Positions 26,866 to 35,677 of a stretch of 44,543 nt of DNA are shown one piece after another. Below the pieces are notes generated by a model that saw only the letters and a program-made list of their open reading frames with translations, did no database searches and had not been told where the DNA came from. The stretch comes from Desulfamplus sp. Lineage in GTDB: Bacteria > Desulfobacterota > Desulfobacteria > Desulfobacterales > Desulfobacteraceae. The stretch's first letter is position 1. Each line of letters starts with the position of its first letter. Made by a program: the position numbers and the translations under genes. Location: the NCBI GenBank assembly GCA_015231615.1, contig JADGBE010000026.1, positions 1 through 44,543 on the forward strand, in the 5' to 3' direction.

Positions 26866-28389
26866 ATGGTTTATGAAATAAAAGACCAACTTTTTTTTAA
26901 ACAAAATTTTGACTCTAAGAAAAAGAATTCTGAAAAAGAGCCTCTTGAATCTATTAAAAAATATAATCTTGAGCCTAAAAAAAATATTCCTGAGTTTGCA
27001 ATCATAGGTCATCCTAATGAGGGTAAATCATCAGTTGTCTCAACACTTGCAGAAGATGACTCCATTGCCATAAGTCCAATACCCGGCGAGACCATTGTGT
27101 GTCAGGTTTTACCTGTAATAATTGATGGAGAGGAGGTTATCCGCTTTATTGATACCCCAGGATTTCAAAATCCACGCGAAACACTTGCTTGGATGCAAAA
27201 ATATTCAGGTCCTGATGAGTTGCTTTTAAAAAAATTTATAGAGATTCATAGCAAAAATCCTGATTTTAGAGATGAGTGCGAACTGCTATCACCAGTTGCC
27301 AATGGTGCTGGAGTTATCTTTGTTGTTGATGGATCAAGACCAGTAAGGCAATCTGATCGTATTGAGATGGAGATTCTCAGAATGACGGGTAGCCCCAGAA
27401 TGTCAATTGTGAATTGTAAAGGACGTGAGCCTATACATCTTAATCAATGGAAAAATGAGTTTAGAAAACACTTTAACTCAATAAGGCAATTTAATGCCCA
27501 TAAAGCAACATGGTCTGAACGAATTGAGCTTCTTGAAAGTCTTAAAAGCGTTGATCAAGAGTGGCAACCAGCACTTACAAAAGTTATTGAGTCATTTAGG
27601 CAAGATTGGAAGCATAGAAATATCCTTACAGCAGCAATGGGTGTTGAGATGCTCGAACATATCCTCACATTCTCAATAACCAGCAATATTGGAGAGTATG
27701 AGACTTTTAATGATGTGAAATCACGGCTTGAGAAAGATTTTTGTAGTAAGGTCGAAGCAATGGAGCAATTGACTCATCAAAAGATAAGAAAGCTCTTTAA
27801 GCACAACATTTTTAATTGTCAGCTTCCAGCTAACTCTATTTTACATGAAACACTTTTTAGTAAAAAAACATGGCAGTTTTTAGGACTATCGCCAAAGGAG
27901 GTTGCATTTGCTGCTGCAATGGTAGGAGGGGCAACAGGTGTTGTTGTTGATGTCATTGCTGCTGGTATAAGTTTTGGTGTTTTTTCAGCTATTGGTGGAA
28001 TTTTGGGGGCAGGGTCTGCCTTATTAAGCGGCAGACGCATTGCAGATTTAAAATTTAAAGGGGTTAAACTTGGCAAAGATCAGGTAAAGGTTGGACCCAT
28101 TTCCAATATTCAGCTTATGTATATTCTTCTTGATAGAATGTTTATCTTTTATCGAAATATTATAAATTGGGCACATGCTCGCCGAGAAGTTGATACAGAG
28201 CTATTAACAAATAATATTTCTGAAAATATAAAAAGGGGCGTAACTTCTGGTTGGAGTGATGCTGATAAAAAGGTATGTAACCTCTTTTTTCAAAGCATCT
28301 GTGGAAATAAAAGTTTTAAATATGGTAAACAAGGGATTCGTAAGAGTATGGAGCATCTTATCTTCTCTCACCTTGACAACATAAAATAA
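26866..28389 (+). CDS. DUF3482-family GTPase
   Basis: 507 residues. The TrmE/Era-like GTPase domain has G1 GHPNEGKSS (residues 48-56), G2 GET in PIPGETIV, G3 DTPGF (near 97) and a VDGSRP/NCKG area where N-T-K-D is expected. The C-terminal ~300 residues (DUF3482) include two glycine-rich hydrophobic helices near 345-390 (AAAMVGGATGVVVD, GGILGAGSALLSG), suggesting membrane insertion. The G4 NKxD motif appears degenerate (NCKG), which could affect nucleotide specificity. Translation follows the DUF2868 gene at 11 bp, with GGTGG overlapping its stop. It abuts prmA in convergent orientation. Role unknown. Confidence 0.85.
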   Translation: MVYEIKDQLFFKQNFDSKKKNSEKEPLESIKKYNLEPKKNIPEFAIIGHPNEGKSSVVSTLAEDDSIAISPIPGETIVCQVLPVIIDGEEVIRFIDTPGFQNPRETLAWMQKYSGPDELLLKKFIEIHSKNPDFRDECELLSPVANGAGVIFVVDGSRPVRQSDRIEMEILRMTGSPRMSIVNCKGREPIHLNQWKNEFRKHFNSIRQFNAHKATWSERIELLESLKSVDQEWQPALTKVIESFRQDWKHRNILTAAMGVEMLEHILTFSITSNIGEYETFNDVKSRLEKDFCSKVEAMEQLTHQKIRKLFKHNIFNCQLPANSILHETLFSKKTWQFLGLSPKEVAFAAAMVGGATGVVVDVIAAGISFGVFSAIGGILGAGSALLSGRRIADLKFKGVKLGKDQVKVGPISNIQLMYILLDRMFIFYRNIINWAHARREVDTELLTNNISENIKRGVTSGWSDADKKVCNLFFQSICGNKSFKYGKQGIRKSMEHLIFSHLDNIK

Positions 28390-29334
28390 TCATTTTTTTG
28401 CCACAATTGCAAGCCACTCTCCATCATATCTTATCTCTAAGGTTAGGAGATTGTGGAGGTTAAGAGAGTCTATTACCAATTTTTCTCTATCTTTTATAAT
28501 GCCTGATAGTATGACAACCCCATCTTTTTCTAAACAAGTTTTAATATCTGCCATTATCTCAATTAAAACTTCGGCAATAATGTTGGCTGCAATCAGATCA
28601 AACTCAAAATTCTTGCTGCTTTTTGTATTATTGTTGCTTTCTATATATTGATCTAATGTTGATTTTTCAACATTGAATAGTTCAGGCAAGATGGAATTTT
28701 TTATAAGATTTTCTTTTGCCACCTGAACCGCAACCTCGTCAGTATCAATTCCAGCAATATACGATGCACCAAGTTTTGCCGCTGTAACCATAAGTATGCC
28801 AGAGCCTGTTCCAACATCAAGAAATCTACTTTCAGATGCAAGATATTTTTCGATAAATGCAATGCACATTGATGTTGTTGGGTGAGTTCCTGTTCCAAAA
28901 GCCATACTGGGATCAAGTTCAATCACAATATCGTCTTTTTCTGGCTTAAACTCTCGCCAAGTTGGCTTAATAACTATCTTGTCAGTAATTCTGCTTACAT
29001 GAAAAAACTTTTTCCAAGACTCTGCCCAATCTTGTTGATCAACTATCTCAGTTTTAATGAAGACTTTTATACTAATAACCTCAAGCTCTTTTGCCCTTAT
29101 CTCTATCTTTTTAAGTAGCTCGATTGAAGTATCAATATCTGGAATATAACCAGATATTGATGTCTCGTTTGGTATTGGCAGGGCATCACTTCCAAATCCT
29201 TCTGGTGGCTCATCAAGTGGAACTTGACACACTACTCCTGTAAGCCCTAAAGCAAAGAACATATCAGAGACTATCTCTTCTCCAAATATAAGATCACTAC
29301 ACTCAAAGAGTGCTTTTACATGTATCCATTTCAT
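28390..29334 (-). CDS. prmA: Ribosomal protein L11 methyltransferase
   Basis: SAM-dependent trimethylation of L11 lysines. The family motif WAESWKKFF marks the N-terminal substrate-binding domain boundary. ELDPSMAFGTGTHPTT, DVGTGSGIL and then AANIIAEV form the class I methyltransferase core. Length 314 (E. coli 293), with a short insertion before AANII. Start is ATG at 29334. It is the last gene of a minus-strand series from ribH and ends exactly where the GTPase gene does. Confidence 0.96.
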   Translation of the reverse strand: MKWIHVKALFECSDLIFGEEIVSDMFFALGLTGVVCQVPLDEPPEGFGSDALPIPNETSISGYIPDIDTSIELLKKIEIRAKELEVISIKVFIKTEIVDQQDWAESWKKFFHVSRITDKIVIKPTWREFKPEKDDIVIELDPSMAFGTGTHPTTSMCIAFIEKYLASESRFLDVGTGSGILMVTAAKLGASYIAGIDTDEVAVQVAKENLIKNSILPELFNVEKSTLDQYIESNNNTKSSKNFEFDLIAANIIAEVLIEIMADIKTCLEKDGVVILSGIIKDREKLVIDSLNLHNLLTLEIRYDGEWLAIVAKK

Positions 29335-29407
29335 GTCATCTTTACCTAAATTCTCTATTTAATTATTGAGGAATCTGAAAGTTCAATGAACGCAATAATT
29401 AATGTGA

Positions 29408-30037
29408 TTATAGTATAGCCTTTCCAAGATCATCCATACTAATAGCATGATAATCAGCGGGTAATGCTCTATTTCTAAATGCAGCAAACCAAGTTTTCGC
29501 ACCTTTTGCAGCAAGGTAGTCATACTCAGAGTCTCCGATAAATAAAATCTCCTCTGGTTTTAGTTGCAACTCGGTCATTATTTTTAGAAGCTCGTCAGGG
29601 GCTGGTTTTGGATTCTCTACATCTGCTGCTGTAACTACCATCTCAAAAAAAGACTCCATGTCATACTTTTCCAAAACCTGTGCCATTGTGTTGGTTCTAT
29701 TTGTGGCTATACATCTTATGAACCCAGCTTTTTTCAAATTTTCTAAAAGCTCTCTTAATCCGGGTTCAGGCTCCATATACTGAATAAATCCTTGGTAACC
29801 CAATTTTTTCATAAAAGCATAAACTTTTTCCATAGATTCTACTTCTGGGAAAAGATAATCCAACGCCTCTTTTACTGTAAACATGTGAACAAGCCTAAAT
29901 TGTTCATCGTTTAGCTTACTTTTTCCAAAATGTTCAAGCAACATATTGTAATACATACGGTTAGCCTGAGCAGTATCAAACAATACTCCATCACAATCAA
30001 ACACCACAGCTTTTACCTTACTAAATTTGTCAATCAT
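29408..30037 (-). CDS. HAD-family phosphatase (Gph/PGP-like)
   Basis: 209 residues. HAD motif I is DCDGVLFDT (nucleophile Asp in FDCDG), the cap domain is helical, motif II is the Thr/Asn in ATNRTNT, Lys in VENPKPAPDE, and motif IV is GDSEYDYLAAKGA. This matches phosphoglycolate phosphatase or related sugar-phosphatase families; the substrate cannot be read. It lies 18 bp after the DUF1573 gene and 73 bp before prmA, so it is probably in the same transcript. Confidence 0.88.
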   Translation of the reverse strand: MIDKFSKVKAVVFDCDGVLFDTAQANRMYYNMLLEHFGKSKLNDEQFRLVHMFTVKEALDYLFPEVESMEKVYAFMKKLGYQGFIQYMEPEPGLRELLENLKKAGFIRCIATNRTNTMAQVLEKYDMESFFEMVVTAADVENPKPAPDELLKIMTELQLKPEEILFIGDSEYDYLAAKGAKTWFAAFRNRALPADYHAISMDDLGKAIL

Positions 30038-30055
30038 ATCAATCTCTTATTCTTG

Positions 30056-30862
30056 TTAATCTGTTATATTGCCCAATACATTAATCTTTATTTCAGGGAT
30101 AATGTCGCTATCTGTATTTAGCAAAATTTTATCAAAGTATCGTCCAGCTTTTTTTCTGGTATTTTTTACTATAATATCCCAACTTCCAATTGGTAAATTT
30201 GACTCTTTAAGGCGAACATTTATATTAGTGCCATCGTCTAACTTAAGTAATCTTATTATAAATGGATATTTTGCAATTGGTGCTATCTTAACATTAATCT
30301 CAATATTTTGCTCTACATTACCTAATAACATAACCCTCTTTGGAAATATATTTACTAAAGTCTCAACTGAGCCTGATATTTTTAATTTTTTTGTCGGTGT
30401 TTGAGGGTCGTTTGTAGTAACAGTTATAAATCTGCTAATGAACTTATTAGAATAACCTGTTGTATCAACATTAATTCTAATTATCCCTTTCTGACTTGGA
30501 AGAATATCACTGTCATAGGCAACGGTTGTGCAACCACAATCTGTCCTAACCTTTTTAATCAATAGAGGCTCATTACCAATATTGTGTATGATAAAGTCGT
30601 GAGTAACTTTAGTGCCATCTTCAACTGGCTTAAATATAAAATCTGGATTTTCAAACTCTGCTTTTGGAGTTTTTACATTTTGATTTTTTGTTCTATTTTC
30701 AGATTTTTCGCTTTCAGATTTTATAGGAGGAAAATTTATCTCTTCTGCTTCTCCTGCTTCTGAGGTTTTATAATTATAGAGCAATATAAAAGTAAATATG
30801 AGAGTATAGCATAAAAGATAGGTCAATAATGTTCTTAAAGATTCCAATTTAACCACCCACAT
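30056..30862 (-). CDS. DUF1573 exported/membrane-anchored protein
   Basis: 268 residues. An N-terminal hydrophobic segment (about 10-29) is followed by a Glu/Lys-rich linker and a beta-sandwich domain. DUF1573 motifs are FIIHNIGNEPLLIKKVRTDC, GCTTVAYDS and VTTNDPQTP. The two cysteines in DCGCT are conserved in this family, which is commonly periplasmic in Bacteroidetes and Desulfobacterota. Its ATG at 30862 lies 28 bp inside the 3' end of pabBC, with GGGAG upstream. An assembly or adhesion role is inference; no enzyme motif is visible. Confidence 0.75.
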   Translation of the reverse strand: MWVVKLESLRTLLTYLLCYTLIFTFILLYNYKTSEAGEAEEINFPPIKSESEKSENRTKNQNVKTPKAEFENPDFIFKPVEDGTKVTHDFIIHNIGNEPLLIKKVRTDCGCTTVAYDSDILPSQKGIIRINVDTTGYSNKFISRFITVTTNDPQTPTKKLKISGSVETLVNIFPKRVMLLGNVEQNIEINVKIAPIAKYPFIIRLLKLDDGTNINVRLKESNLPIGSWDIIVKNTRKKAGRYFDKILLNTDSDIIPEIKINVLGNITD

Positions 30863-33453
30863 AGATCATTACTCCCATTAGATTCAAAATGTTTGTTATT
30901 GGATTTATTATTATTTTCTGATGAGTGCAAAATTTGATGAGGATTTGTATGTGAAATTTTATAGCTATCTGCGTGTAAAATTTTACGCCCATCAATTGAC
31001 AAAACCTTCACAGCTCCCATCAAAGAGTTTAAGACAATAACATTTTGCATTAAGACAAGCTCGGAAGGCATAATCTCTCTTTTTGTTATCTTGTAGCCAG
31101 CGTTTAAAAAGAGCTTTAGTGCAGCATCAAGCGTGATACTTGGAAGAGTATAATCTGATTCAGGTATAATAACTTCATGCTCAGAAACTGACACAGCTAT
31201 AATCGCTGCTGTATTAGTTTCTGATACTGTTCCATCGGCGTTACATATCAGAGCCTCATCATAGCCGTTTTGTTTGGCAAATAGTGATGCAAGGTAATAG
31301 TATAAATAATTAAGGGACTTATGAGCTGCTAAAGGTGTCTCTCTCTTCTCTGGAAAAGTTATTAAATCAAGACCATCTGTTGGTTCATCAAGCTCATCTG
31401 TTCGTTCATTGCAACCCAATGTATTATTGCGGTGAGAATTTTTATTACTTTTACTCTCTAAACGATGGATATATTGGCGAGTAAAAACCGCAACAAAATC
31501 AGGTTCAGCTACAATAAGTTTTACAGCAGCAGTTTTATCTTCAAGCCCATTTAGTTTAATTAAGTTCTCAATCAGACTATGCCATGTAATACTATTTATA
31601 TGGGGAATATTTTGTTTAAAAAGAGTTTTCCAGCTTAAAGATATTCTTTTAAGATGGTTGTTTAACCTTAAGACCTTACCCTTTTCACACCGCATGGTTT
31701 CAAACAATCCAGCACCATATTGAAATCCAATAGAATTTGCAGATATTACAACATCTTTTTCATCTACAATTTTCCCATTGAACCACGCTTTTTTATCAGG
31801 TGGAGGTATGGATTTATCATGTTCAATTGCTCTTACGTTAGATGATAATACAGACGCTTTTTCGTCAAATCTATCAATTGCAGATAAGTTTTTATTAGTT
31901 GCAGATGAATTAAAAATCTCCATAATAGTTTTACCCTTATGAAGGGTCTCCTCATACTCTTTTTCAGGGTCAGAATCAAATACGATACCGCCTCCAACAG
32001 AAAAACTAATTTTACCACCAGCAACAACCGCAGTTCTTATAGCAATTGAAAGATCAAGCGTGTCATGGAAACTAATATAACCAATAGAGCCTGTGTAAAC
32101 GTGCCTTTTTACACTTTCTAACTCATCAATTATCTCCATTGATCTTATTTTTGGACACCCTGTTATTGAACCACCGGGAAATGTAGCTCTAATAAGGTCA
32201 ACAGTTGATTTATCAGATGCAATAGTTGCCTCCACAATCGAAACCAAATGAAAAACATTGTCATAAGGTTCAAGGCGTTTATGCTCTTTAACCTTCACTG
32301 TCCCGCCAACTGCAACTTTTCCAAAATCATTTCTCATAAGATCAACAATCATGGAAAGTTCAGCGTCATCTTTAAAGCTATTTAAAAGAGTTTCGCCGAA
32401 TAGCTTATCTTCAAGTGCAGATTTTCCTCTTTGTATGGTTCCCTTTATAGGTCTTGTCTCTATTTTATCTCCATCTCTTTTAATAAAACGCTCTGGAGAG
32501 GTAGATACAATCTGATGATCTCCTGCGTTTACAAAAGAGAAAAACGGAGCTGGATTTTTCTTAAAAAGATTTAGAAACAGGGTGTATGGATCGCCTTGAA
32601 ATTTTGCACTAAAACGTTGGGAGAGGTTCACCTGATAAATATCGCCAGCTTTTATATACTCAATTATCTTTTTAACAGCTTCAATATATTCTGGTTTTGA
32701 AAAATTTGAGGTAAAACCGTTGGGATCGATTGAAAAGGCAGATTTAAAGTTTGAGGTAGAGTAATTAGAATCATCAGAGTTTGTATTTTTACTATTTTCA
32801 CTCTCGCAATCTATCTTAGTTATTCTCAAATTTGTTGAATGATTTATTCCAAAATCTGTTACACCATTTATTCCACAATCAGTTCCTAAAATAATTTTAT
32901 CCACAAACTCTGTGTGGCGATCGTGAACAAAAATAATAGATGGGGCGACAAGATATAGATCAGGCAAATTTTGATGATCAATGCAGGTATTTGGAAGAGT
33001 TTCAATTCTATCTTTTAAATCATAGGCAAGATAACCAAATAGTCCAGAACTGACGGGATAGAGAGGTTCTTTATCGTCAACATCAAGAGTACACTTTTTT
33101 ACTACTTTATCGACAAACTCAAGAGGATCGCCTGAAAAAGCAAAGCTCTTACCATCAATGTAAAAGAGGATATTTTCACCTTTAGCAGTGATGGTAAAGA
33201 GTGGTTTAGTTGCTAAAATGTTATACCTTGCACAATCAAGAGATGTTCCACTTAAAAGAAGAACAGTTCCTTCTTGAGTTGCAAACCCCTTTACAGCCTC
33301 TTCAAATGGCTCTGTTAGTTTAAACTTTGACCTATTAACTATTTTTATAGATGGGATAATATTATCTCCCCTCTCAAAAATTTGAGAAGGGGAGAAAGGG
33401 GCGGGAGAAGTCTGTGCATAACACGATTTATTAAGAGAACTAAAAAGTTTCAT
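30835..33453 (-). CDS. pabBC: Fused aminodeoxychorismate synthase component I and lyase
   Basis: Makes 4-aminobenzoate for folate. Residues ~1-530 are chorismate-utilising PabB: GDIYQVNLSQRF, FSFVNAGDHQIVSTSPERF, TRPIKGT with the PabB-specific Lys (near 334), MIVDLMRNDFG, and GSITGCPKIRSMEIIDE. Residues ~565-872 are a class IV PLP lyase/aminotransferase fold (PabC): NGKIVDEKDVVI, GFQYGAGLFETMRCE, and a region near YYYLASLF where the PLP lysine is expected (AAHKSLNYL). The fusion supplies both steps; the PabA amidotransferase is not in the window. The N-terminal ~35 residues are poorly conserved and no good ribosome-binding site precedes ATG 33453, so the exact start is uncertain. Confidence 0.9.
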   Translation of the reverse strand: MKLFSSLNKSCYAQTSPAPFSPSQIFERGDNIIPSIKIVNRSKFKLTEPFEEAVKGFATQEGTVLLLSGTSLDCARYNILATKPLFTITAKGENILFYIDGKSFAFSGDPLEFVDKVVKKCTLDVDDKEPLYPVSSGLFGYLAYDLKDRIETLPNTCIDHQNLPDLYLVAPSIIFVHDRHTEFVDKIILGTDCGINGVTDFGINHSTNLRITKIDCESENSKNTNSDDSNYSTSNFKSAFSIDPNGFTSNFSKPEYIEAVKKIIEYIKAGDIYQVNLSQRFSAKFQGDPYTLFLNLFKKNPAPFFSFVNAGDHQIVSTSPERFIKRDGDKIETRPIKGTIQRGKSALEDKLFGETLLNSFKDDAELSMIVDLMRNDFGKVAVGGTVKVKEHKRLEPYDNVFHLVSIVEATIASDKSTVDLIRATFPGGSITGCPKIRSMEIIDELESVKRHVYTGSIGYISFHDTLDLSIAIRTAVVAGGKISFSVGGGIVFDSDPEKEYEETLHKGKTIMEIFNSSATNKNLSAIDRFDEKASVLSSNVRAIEHDKSIPPPDKKAWFNGKIVDEKDVVISANSIGFQYGAGLFETMRCEKGKVLRLNNHLKRISLSWKTLFKQNIPHINSITWHSLIENLIKLNGLEDKTAAVKLIVAEPDFVAVFTRQYIHRLESKSNKNSHRNNTLGCNERTDELDEPTDGLDLITFPEKRETPLAAHKSLNYLYYYLASLFAKQNGYDEALICNADGTVSETNTAAIIAVSVSEHEVIIPESDYTLPSITLDAALKLFLNAGYKITKREIMPSELVLMQNVIVLNSLMGAVKVLSIDGRKILHADSYKISHTNPHQILHSSENNNKSNNKHFESNGSNDLCGWLNWNL

Positions 33454-33476
33454 AATTATATTTTATGATGCATAAA

Positions 33477-34097
33477 TTATAAAAGAAAAGGATTGGTTCT
33501 TCGTTCTTTTATAATTGTAGTCTCAGGTCCATGTCCTGTGTGAACAATAGTCTCATCAGGAAGGATAAACAGTTTTTGTTTGATGCTTGAAATAAGGGTG
33601 TTGTAATTTCCACCCGGAAGGTCAGTTCGTCCAATAGAGCCAAAAAAGAGAGTATCTCCAACAAAGACATGACCATCTGTGTAAAGACAGATTCCACCTC
33701 TTGAGTGTCCGGGAGTGTGGATAACCTTTAATGTTATCTCCCCAAAAGTTATCTCATCACCATCTTTAATATTTCTATCAGCAGCCGGTGAATTATCTGC
33801 AAAAAGACCAAATGAGGCAGCAGCCCTTCCAAGCTGTGAGAGCATAGGCTCATCTTCAGCATGAATTAAAATATCGGCTTTTGTTACCTCTTTCATCCTT
33901 TTATTTGCACCTACATGGTCAAAATGTCCATGTGTATTGATAAGATATTTTACCTTTAGATTATTCTTTGCAAGAGTCTTAAGAATCTCATCAGCATCAT
34001 CACCGGGATCAATAACCACAGCCTCTTTTGTATTTTCGCATCCAACAATATAGCAATTTGCCATAATTGGACCAACTTCAAGTGTCTTAATTATCAT
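33477..34097 (-). CDS. MBL-fold hydrolase (glyoxalase II-like)
   Basis: 206 residues with the metallo-beta-lactamase signature NTHGHFDHVG, upstream IDPGDDA, a later HTPGHSRGG and the final GHGPET. Layout matches YcbL/GloB-like hydrolases acting on thioesters such as S-lactoylglutathione analogues. AAGGTGA precedes ATG 34097. It lies between nusB and pabBC with 23-30 bp gaps, indicating co-transcription. Confidence 0.9.
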   Translation of the reverse strand: MIIKTLEVGPIMANCYIVGCENTKEAVVIDPGDDADEILKTLAKNNLKVKYLINTHGHFDHVGANKRMKEVTKADILIHAEDEPMLSQLGRAAASFGLFADNSPAADRNIKDGDEITFGEITLKVIHTPGHSRGGICLYTDGHVFVGDTLFFGSIGRTDLPGGNYNTLISSIKQKLFILPDETIVHTGHGPETTIIKERRTNPFLL

Positions 34098-34127
34098 ATA
34101 TCACCTTTTGTTATAGCGGTTTTTAAA

Positions 34128-34610
34128 CTACTCAATATTTTTAAGTTCTTTGATACTATCAAGAATACCGTTTATAAATGCACCAGATTCGTTTGTGCCA
34201 TATTTTTTGCCAATCTCAACAGCCTCATTAATAGAAACTTTTGCTGGTATATCAGAACAATATAAGATTTCATAAAGAGCAATTCTCATAATATTTCTAT
34301 CAACAACATTCATTCGTGAGATTTTCCAATTTTTTGAATTCGCGTGAATTAAAGTGTCAAACTCTTCTATATTTCTTAACACCCCTTGAACCAAATTCAT
34401 AAAAAAATTCTTTTGATCTTCATTAGGTCTCTCATTAGGATTATGGCAATTTTTGCTTGTCATCTCATCAAAATTGAGAAAAGCTCCATTTATCATATCT
34501 TCAAAATCAAGACAGAAAAGCTCAAACAACTTATCTGGATCGCCTTTGTTAAGATCAATATAAAAAAGAGCTTGAAGAGCAAGCTCACGCGCATCTCTTC
34601 GATACAACAT
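34128..34610 (-). CDS. nusB: Transcription antitermination factor NusB
   Basis: 160 residues. The N-terminus YRRDARELALQALFYIDLNK and later RNIMRIALYEILY plus PAKVSINEAVEIGKKYG are NusB hallmarks. It is an RNA-binding partner of NusE (S10) in rRNA antitermination. An acidic/Asn-rich stretch near residues 45-65 is longer than usual. It starts 3 bp after the ribH stop, the common ribH-nusB pairing. Confidence 0.95.
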   Translation of the reverse strand: MLYRRDARELALQALFYIDLNKGDPDKLFELFCLDFEDMINGAFLNFDEMTSKNCHNPNERPNEDQKNFFMNLVQGVLRNIEEFDTLIHANSKNWKISRMNVVDRNIMRIALYEILYCSDIPAKVSINEAVEIGKKYGTNESGAFINGILDSIKELKNIE

Positions 34611-34613
34611 CTT

Positions 34614-35141
34614 TTAATCTACCTTTCTATGAGAGGTTGATGTAGCAGATTTAGATATAGTTTTGGTGTCAATTTCTGCAATATCTGACATAAGATTTGC
34701 CATTTCAATAGCTGCAATCGCAGAGTCAAAACCTTTGTTTCCAGCTTTTGTGCCAGCTCTTTCAATTGCTTGTTCGATTGTATCAGTAGTTAAAATTCCA
34801 AATATTACAGGCACACCAGAGTCAAGGCTCACCGATGCTATCCCTTTTGAAACTTCGGCACACACATAATCGTAATGCGAAGTTGCCCCACGTATAACCG
34901 CCCCAACGCAGATTACAGCATCATATTTTCCTGTTTTTACCATCTTTTGAGCTGCAAGCGGAATCTCAAACGCACCTGGTACCTTCATAAGAGTTATATC
35001 GCTGTCAGATGCACCGCTCCTGATGAGTGCATCAATAGCACCACCTACAAGTCTCTCTGTAATAAAATCGTTAAACCTTGAAGCAATAATTCCAAATTTT
35101 TTTCCATCAGCCCTAAGAGAGGCTTCAATAAGATGTGGCAT
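34614..35141 (-). CDS. ribH: 6,7-Dimethyl-8-ribityllumazine synthase
   Basis: Penultimate step of riboflavin synthesis. Motifs: [44 protein letters not shown] and [15 protein letters not shown]. Length 175, slightly long owing to a polar C-terminal tail ([13 protein letters not shown]). It opens the minus-strand series ribH-nusB-MBL-pabBC-DUF1573-HAD-prmA. Other rib genes are not adjacent, and no FMN riboswitch is visible upstream. Confidence 0.96.
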   Translation of the reverse strand: MPHLIEASLRADGKKFGIIASRFNDFITERLVGGAIDALIRSGASDSDITLMKVPGAFEIPLAAQKMVKTGKYDAVICVGAVIRGATSHYDYVCAEVSKGIASVSLDSGVPVIFGILTTDTIEQAIERAGTKAGNKGFDSAIAAIEMANLMSDIAEIDTKTISKSATSTSHRKVD

Positions 35142-35677
35142 ATTTTCTAATCCTTAAAAGAAACATTGGTTTTATTATTATTTGTTTTCAACATGGTATA
35201 TTATTTCTAAATTTGTTAAGTATCATTAACCATTACCTCTTAACTCTAACTCTTTTTAGGAGTCAGAATGATATGTTTTGATAGCATTTCCAATCAGTTT
35301 CATCAAGGCTTTACTTTGGAGATCACTGTTTTCTTTATTGAGAAGCTCGGCTTTAATACCCGCCGCGCGGCGGGATTGTTTATTTTTTTCATCAACTGAT
35401 ATATTAAATTTAACATAACAAGATATTAATTTAAGTTATCTGTTATTTTATCTTATAAATAAGTATTTGAAAATTGTAATTCATTATGCTATAGAAAATC
35501 GTAAGATATATTAGCAATAGTGAACGTATTGATAAAAATGTCTTTTTTCACACCTTGAATAAGCTGTTTATCTGCTGTTTTTTTTACTTTTTATAAAACT
35601 TTTCTAAACATATTTTTGGAGCTATAAATTAGCATCTAATATAACAACACCTAAAAATAGAAATGGAGGAAACCCAC
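35142..35677. other. Divergent intergenic region ribH/ABC importer
   Basis: 536 AT-rich bases with no ORF. A perfect GC-rich palindrome CCCGCCGCGCGGCGGG (35359-35374), followed by ATTGTTTATTTTTTT, could terminate a plus-strand RNA, but none is obvious upstream; GAAGCTCGG just before it resembles the repeat at 20.55 kb. The remainder should carry promoters for both operons. Confidence 0.55.

Noticed and set aside
35142..35677. FMN riboswitch upstream of ribH
   Set aside because: No RFN-element conserved segments were seen; ribH here heads a nusB operon, not a rib operon.
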